Source: Rheinheimera oceanensis (GTDB lineage: Bacteria; Pseudomonadota; Gammaproteobacteria; Enterobacterales; Alteromonadaceae). Taken from it: 64,000 bases of DNA. The notes beneath the pieces were generated by a model. It was not told the DNA's origin. It saw only the letters and a program-made list of their open reading frames with translations, and did not search any database. The stretch covers positions 549,675 through 613,674 of the forward strand of contig NZ_JAGPNM010000002.1 of the NCBI RefSeq assembly GCF_018831085.1, given 5' to 3'. Both the position numbers and the translations under genes were made by a program. Below are positions 59,898 to 64,000 of this stretch, piece after piece (within the stretch, counting starts at the first letter, position 1; every line of letters begins with the position of its first letter).

Positions 59898-61940
59898 CTA
59901 CCGGCTTAAATCGCTGATACTGCCATTGCTTAAATCCAGCCTAAAGTGCATATCGCTGTCACCATGGCGAAAGGCCTGTAGCAGCTGAAACAAGTCACCA
60001 AACTGCCGGGCAAAGCTGTCGCTGTTGCTGCCGGTTTCAGCTTCAGCTTTCGCTGCCAGTAAACGTGTAAGCAGCTGATACTGCGCCAGCCGCAGTGGGC
60101 TGATATCCTGCAACGCCAGGCTGCCGGCATTACGCAGCCGGTAAAAATCTACCGCTAAATCAAAGCCATTCCAGTTGGCAAAATCCTCTGCTACCAGGCC
60201 AGCCTCTGTTGCCAGAGCATCAGCAGCCGTCGCCGCTTGCTGCCAGTTCTGGCTTTGCTGCAAAGTGACTAACTCTGCCAGTAGCTGCGTTAACTGCAAT
60301 GGGCTTTGCAGTTGTGATAACACCAGCAGTTGCCAGCCATTTAATGCCAGCAGGTTGTCACGCAGTGGCGCGGGCCAGTCTTGCGGTAAAAAGCGCTGCC
60401 GGGTTAATTCACTAAGGTGCCAGTTGGTAAATTCGCGGTAATTATTTGCCGTTAAAATCGCTTTATTCCACAACGGTGCGCCCTGCTGCGCCAGAGTGTT
60501 ATGCTCTTGCAGATAATGTTCAAACAGCTCGTTATAACGCGGAATATCGTGCAGCACCACGGTTTGCACTTCAACGTTGTGCTGCGGTTTTATTGTTACC
60601 AGCTTATAGGCCGGTACATAAGCCGCCAGCGATGGTGCCTGTACATTTACCAGCACTTTACCATCGGGGCTACGGCTGATGCCGGTGTCGTTAATATGCA
60701 TATGGCCGCCAATATGCAGCTTTAAACCGGTAGCGGCCAACATATTACTGACACTGTCGGCCGGGCGGCGGGCCAGCTGAAAACTATCGGCGCCAAACTG
60801 CATGGCTATCGCATCCGACTGGCCATTATAAAACTCGCTCATCGGGTAATGGCTAAAGGCAATCAGAGTTTTACCGGCTTGCTCAGCGCGCTGTACTACC
60901 CGGGTTATCCAGTCTGTTACCTGGGTTTTATGGCTGAACATGCGGTTATAACCGGCGTTGCCGGCCCCGGCATAACCGTTGTCACCGGCCTGCGGCAAAT
61001 AGACATTGGCATCTATTGCCAGCAACCATAGCCCCTCTACCGGCTCTACCAGGTAACTGCTGTCGGGCACCATACTGCACTGGCTGTAACCTGGCTGCTT
61101 ATAGCGCCCGCCGGTACCTTGCAGGCATATTTCATACTGGCGCTGAGTGTATATAGCCTGTTCACTGGCCTGGCTGAAGTGATAATTACCTTCGTTGTAA
61201 TTGCTGTACGGCGTTTCCCAATACAAATAACCCGGCTGCGGGTAAAAACCAAACGGCGCCAACTGCGCCATAATCTCTTTATAGCCCAGCTCTTTTACCT
61301 CTTCGCTGCAAATGGTACTGAGTTTGCTGTGGCGTTGTACTGCGGGTAATTTACCGGAACACGCAGCACTGCCGGGGCTGTAGATGGGCTGCTCGTAGCC
61401 ATTAATCCCTAAATAATCACTTTTACCGGCCGGGCGGCTAAAGGGGCGTACCGGGTCATGGTTACCGGGGGCGGCAAAAAACTGCATGCCGTAAGCGTTG
61501 CTGTAATGCTGCAAAATAGCCGCCAGGCCACGAATATGCAGCGGCTGGCCATCGTCGCTAAAATCGCCCGGCAGGGCTATCAGCTTAATGCCACGCGCGG
61601 CGGCATCGTCCAGTGCGGCCAGTAAAGCAAAGTAGTTTTCATTAAATAACCGGGTAGATTTAAGCTGGGCTGCCATGCTGCGGATAGTGGCGTGTTTACC
61701 GCTTAGGCTGTTAGGTAAACCGGCAAAGGCGCCATCGCTGAAATTAGCGTAAATATCGTGGAAATGAATATCCGGCATAAAAGCGATTTGCAGCTGTTGC
61801 CCGGCGGCTAAATCAGCTGTTGGTAATGCTGTTGATACTGATGTTAAAGCTAGTGTTGGGTCTGGTTGCTCAGAGCAGGCGCTGATCCCCAGCACGATAC
61901 CTGTTGCCAGAAAAAAACCGGGAAAATGCTTAAACTGCAT
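59898..61940 (-). CDS. Metallophosphoesterase (calcineurin-like) lipoprotein
   Basis: A 680-residue lipoprotein precursor: signal peptide with lipobox ISAC (Cys about 22), then a calcineurin-like phosphoesterase domain with the full dinuclear-metal set: MPDIHFHD (D-x-H), PGDFSDDGQP (GDxxDxG), APGNHD (GNHD), FSHYP and GGHMHINDTG (GHxH). A long helical C-terminal domain follows (about 460-680). ATG 61940 (MQFKHF) is chosen as the first start that gives a proper signal peptide. It lies 85 bases downstream of the TonB-dependent receptor gene on the same strand, so it probably frees or processes a phosphate ester taken up by that receptor (inference). Confidence 0.86.
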   Translation of the reverse strand: MQFKHFPGFFLATGIVLGISACSEQPDPTLALTSVSTALPTADLAAGQQLQIAFMPDIHFHDIYANFSDGAFAGLPNSLSGKHATIRSMAAQLKSTRLFNENYFALLAALDDAAARGIKLIALPGDFSDDGQPLHIRGLAAILQHYSNAYGMQFFAAPGNHDPVRPFSRPAGKSDYLGINGYEQPIYSPGSAACSGKLPAVQRHSKLSTICSEEVKELGYKEIMAQLAPFGFYPQPGYLYWETPYSNYNEGNYHFSQASEQAIYTQRQYEICLQGTGGRYKQPGYSQCSMVPDSSYLVEPVEGLWLLAIDANVYLPQAGDNGYAGAGNAGYNRMFSHKTQVTDWITRVVQRAEQAGKTLIAFSHYPMSEFYNGQSDAIAMQFGADSFQLARRPADSVSNMLAATGLKLHIGGHMHINDTGISRSPDGKVLVNVQAPSLAAYVPAYKLVTIKPQHNVEVQTVVLHDIPRYNELFEHYLQEHNTLAQQGAPLWNKAILTANNYREFTNWHLSELTRQRFLPQDWPAPLRDNLLALNGWQLLVLSQLQSPLQLTQLLAELVTLQQSQNWQQAATAADALATEAGLVAEDFANWNGFDLAVDFYRLRNAGSLALQDISPLRLAQYQLLTRLLAAKAEAETGSNSDSFARQFGDLFQLLQAFRHGDSDMHFRLDLSNGSISDLSR

Positions 61941-62025
61941 ACTTTTGCCCACTGCTATATAGATTAAAACAGTGTACCGCCAACGCTGTAACCGCAAAGC
62001 TACAGCGCCGGGGTGCTTATTGCGC

Positions 62026-64000
62026 TTAGAAATCCGCGCGGATACCTAAACTGATCCGGCGACCGGAAAACTCATTCATTACCGGGAACAACGGGCTTAA
62101 CGTATAACCGGTAGCTTCTTCGTCGGTAATATTAATACCTTTTAAGCTCAGCTTGATATTGTCGGTAAGGTTATAGCCAATAGCGATATCTATCTGGCCA
62201 TACGCATCACGGTATACCGGGTACATATTCAGGTGGATATACTCTACGTATTTATCTTTGTAGTTATAAGAAATGCGGGTATCGAAGCGGTCATTCTCAT
62301 AATACAGCGTAAAGTTGTAGGTTTTATCAGCCAGGCCTTCCGGCGGGGTGGGAATATCCAAATCCGAAGCGCCGGTTAACGAGTTATCCAGCATGGTGTA
62401 GTTGCTGTTAATGCCAAAACCTTCCAATGCCGGATGCAGCACATTCAGCGGCAGTTGGGCAATCAGCTCCAGCCCGGTTACCTTGTACGAGCCTTCAGCA
62501 TTTACCGGCTGGAAAACATCAAAATCGTAGTAACCATCTAAAGTGCCGTTGGCATTGCGTTTTTCAACGTTTTCTACCACACCGGTCAGGGCTTCACGCA
62601 CCACACCGTCAATTTCTTTCCAGAAGTAAGACGCCGCCAGAATACCACCGCTTTCCAGATACCACTCCACACCGGCTTCCCATTGTTTGGCCGTGGTGGG
62701 TTTAAGATCCGGGTTACCGTCTTTAAAGCGGAATTCACTCCAACTAACCGAGCGTTTGTATGCTATATCGCCCAGCGCCGGGCGCATCAGGGTTTCTGAG
62801 GCTGCAGCGCGCAGTAATACGCCGTCTGCCAGCTCCACTGTCATATTCAGGCTGGGCAGTAAGTCGTTATAACTGCCTTTTTTCGAAATTGGCGTATCGG
62901 TGTAACCATTAGAGCCATCTTCGTTTTGCACCTGGTGGTAACCAAAAGACAATACCGAGGTATCTACCGCCCGTACACCGGCATTCAGAGTTACCGGCAG
63001 GCCGGCCAGCTCAAAGTCCAGGTTTGCCATACCATACAGGCTGATAACTTCTTCATCTACGCGGTAGTAGTCGCCCTCGTTAAACGGCGTGCTAAAACCG
63101 GCGTAGCGGAAGGTGCTGCGGGCGTAGTCGTTAGCTACCTGCATCCAGTTCAGATCTTTAGCTTTGTACGCACCGCCTGGCACTATATCCGTTACCCACT
63201 GCAATTCGCTGTCGGCCAGAGTACGGGTATTTACCCAGGATGCATCACCGGCAGCCGGGCCCTGAATTTTAGCACTGCCAAACTGACGCTCTTTTGATTT
63301 ATCAGTGTAACGCACACCAAACTGTACACTGCTCAGAGCTGGCATAAATGTCAGATCCAGCACTTTTTTAAAGTCGAGCTGGGCGGCATATTTATCGTCA
63401 GTCACCCGTTCCAGCTCGGTTTCGTATGCCTCAAACAAGTAGCTTTGCGGCGAGTTGTACATATCAATACTGGCCGGGTTAGCACTAACAATGGTTTCAC
63501 CGCCGCTTGCTGTCCAGCGTGTGCGTGACGGTGCATAGGCCACATGCTTCAGGTTGGCGTAATCCCGCTGTTTTTTCGCCCCCGAGTAACCTATCAGGCC
63601 GTTGATATCCCAACCATTGGTTTGCCAGTCCAGCGTCAGGCTGTACTGCGAGTAATCGGTTTCGTTAATGCGCTGTTTGCTTAAAAACTCGTGCTGCGTA
63701 GCGGTGTAAGACACATCGGTCAGTACTACTATGCCGTATTGCGCTAAGGTGGTGTCGTCGTAATCGTGAATGGTTTCCAGCGTACTGCGGCTGGAGGCAG
63801 AATAAGCTGCCGCATCGTATTCATCTTCTGTTACATCGTAGCCGCCTTTCATCGCATCAAAGGTCAGGCTGAAATCATTGCCTGGTTTGTACTGCAGCGA
63901 TGCAGTAGCGCCCCATTTATCCTGATCATTCAGGTATAGCCGGTCGCCTACTTTGTCCTGAAAGATAATCCGGCTGGTTTCGTTTTTATCTCTGCGATCT
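62026..64000 (-). CDS. TonB-dependent receptor, C-terminal part (runs off the right edge)
   Basis: The frame is open to the window edge, giving at least 658 residues of a TonB-dependent outer-membrane receptor; the signal peptide, TonB box and plug are outside the window. The visible part is a 22-strand barrel region with segments such as NAGVRAVDTSVLSFGYH, LRAAASETLMRPALGDI and the C-terminal FSGRRISLGIRADF, ending in Phe. The style fits the large TonB-Xanth-Caul receptor group in Alteromonadales and Xanthomonadales, which take up plant or algal carbohydrates and other complex nutrients. The metallophosphoesterase lipoprotein downstream may share its transcript. Confidence 0.92.
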   Translation of the reverse strand, partial: DRRDKNETSRIIFQDKVGDRLYLNDQDKWGATASLQYKPGNDFSLTFDAMKGGYDVTEDEYDAAAYSASSRSTLETIHDYDDTTLAQYGIVVLTDVSYTATQHEFLSKQRINETDYSQYSLTLDWQTNGWDINGLIGYSGAKKQRDYANLKHVAYAPSRTRWTASGGETIVSANPASIDMYNSPQSYLFEAYETELERVTDDKYAAQLDFKKVLDLTFMPALSSVQFGVRYTDKSKERQFGSAKIQGPAAGDASWVNTRTLADSELQWVTDIVPGGAYKAKDLNWMQVANDYARSTFRYAGFSTPFNEGDYYRVDEEVISLYGMANLDFELAGLPVTLNAGVRAVDTSVLSFGYHQVQNEDGSNGYTDTPISKKGSYNDLLPSLNMTVELADGVLLRAAASETLMRPALGDIAYKRSVSWSEFRFKDGNPDLKPTTAKQWEAGVEWYLESGGILAASYFWKEIDGVVREALTGVVENVEKRNANGTLDGYYDFDVFQPVNAEGSYKVTGLELIAQLPLNVLHPALEGFGINSNYTMLDNSLTGASDLDIPTPPEGLADKTYNFTLYYENDRFDTRISYNYKDKYVEYIHLNMYPVYRDAYGQIDIAIGYNLTDNIKLSLKGINITDEEATGYTLSPLFPVMNEFSGRRISLGIRADF

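Overview
The window is a 64 kb chromosomal stretch of a Gram-negative gammaproteobacterium. The outer-membrane and periplasmic machinery (Kdo transferase, Kdo kinase, TonB-dependent receptor, MipA/OmpV, RND pump), RsmJ, PrlC, secreted S8/S9 peptidases and roughly balanced base composition fit the Rheinheimera/Alishewanella/Arsukibacterium or a related Alteromonadales-like group. This placement is inferred from gene content only. No rRNA, complete tRNA, CRISPR array, intact insertion sequence or prophage was seen. Genes are densely packed and nearly all look intact.

Layout. 1-5.5 kb: 3' part of recQ, a small cytochrome c, a 7TM-PAS-GGDEF-EAL signalling protein and a YkgJ-type cysteine-cluster protein. 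5.5-12.7 kb: a zinc-type reductase, then a sigma-54 two-component pair (histidine kinase plus NtrC-type regulator) divergent from a cyanide-insensitive-type cytochrome bd operon. The intergenic region carries two identical-architecture palindromes, an FNR/ANR-like box and a well-spaced -24/-12 promoter, so the whole control circuit can be read from the DNA. 12.8-17.7 kb: a small secreted protein, a CBS-domain protein, an S9 peptidase, a small membrane protein and a DUF4862 protein. 17.8-31.3 kb: a protease region with two giant exported subtilase-fold proteins in tandem (one has lost every catalytic residue), a divergent CadC-like membrane regulator with 20-bp tandem repeats upstream, a BaiN/HI0933 flavoprotein with a small partner, and a third, secreted subtilase with a PPC domain.

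31.3-39.5 kb: a minus-strand LPS/oligosaccharide cluster with UDP-galactopyranose mutase, a DUF707 protein, several glycosyltransferases and a WaaA-KdkA fusion (Kdo transferase plus Kdo kinase). A separate glycosyltransferase lies upstream behind a terminator. 39.5-46.5 kb: housekeeping and stress genes: peroxiredoxin, rsmJ, a Tag-like glycosylase, a lipoprotein, prlC, a periplasmic protein and glutathione reductase. 46.5-55.1 kb: an alpha/beta-hydrolase lipoprotein, then a MipA-response regulator-kinase operon divergent from an RND efflux operon, with four ACTTAC boxes between them. 55.2-64 kb: an AT-rich gene for a DM9-like secreted protein that looks foreign, an SMP-30-type protein, map with a ParD-like partner, a Gfo/Idh/MocA oxidoreductase, a secreted hypothetical, and a metallophosphoesterase lipoprotein downstream of a TonB-dependent receptor that runs off the window.

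The most promising points for follow-up are the catalytically dead subtilase encoded directly upstream of an intact one, the readable sigma-54 circuit on cytochrome bd with an extra 34-residue membrane peptide, and the WaaA-KdkA fusion that still carries an internal ribosome-binding site.
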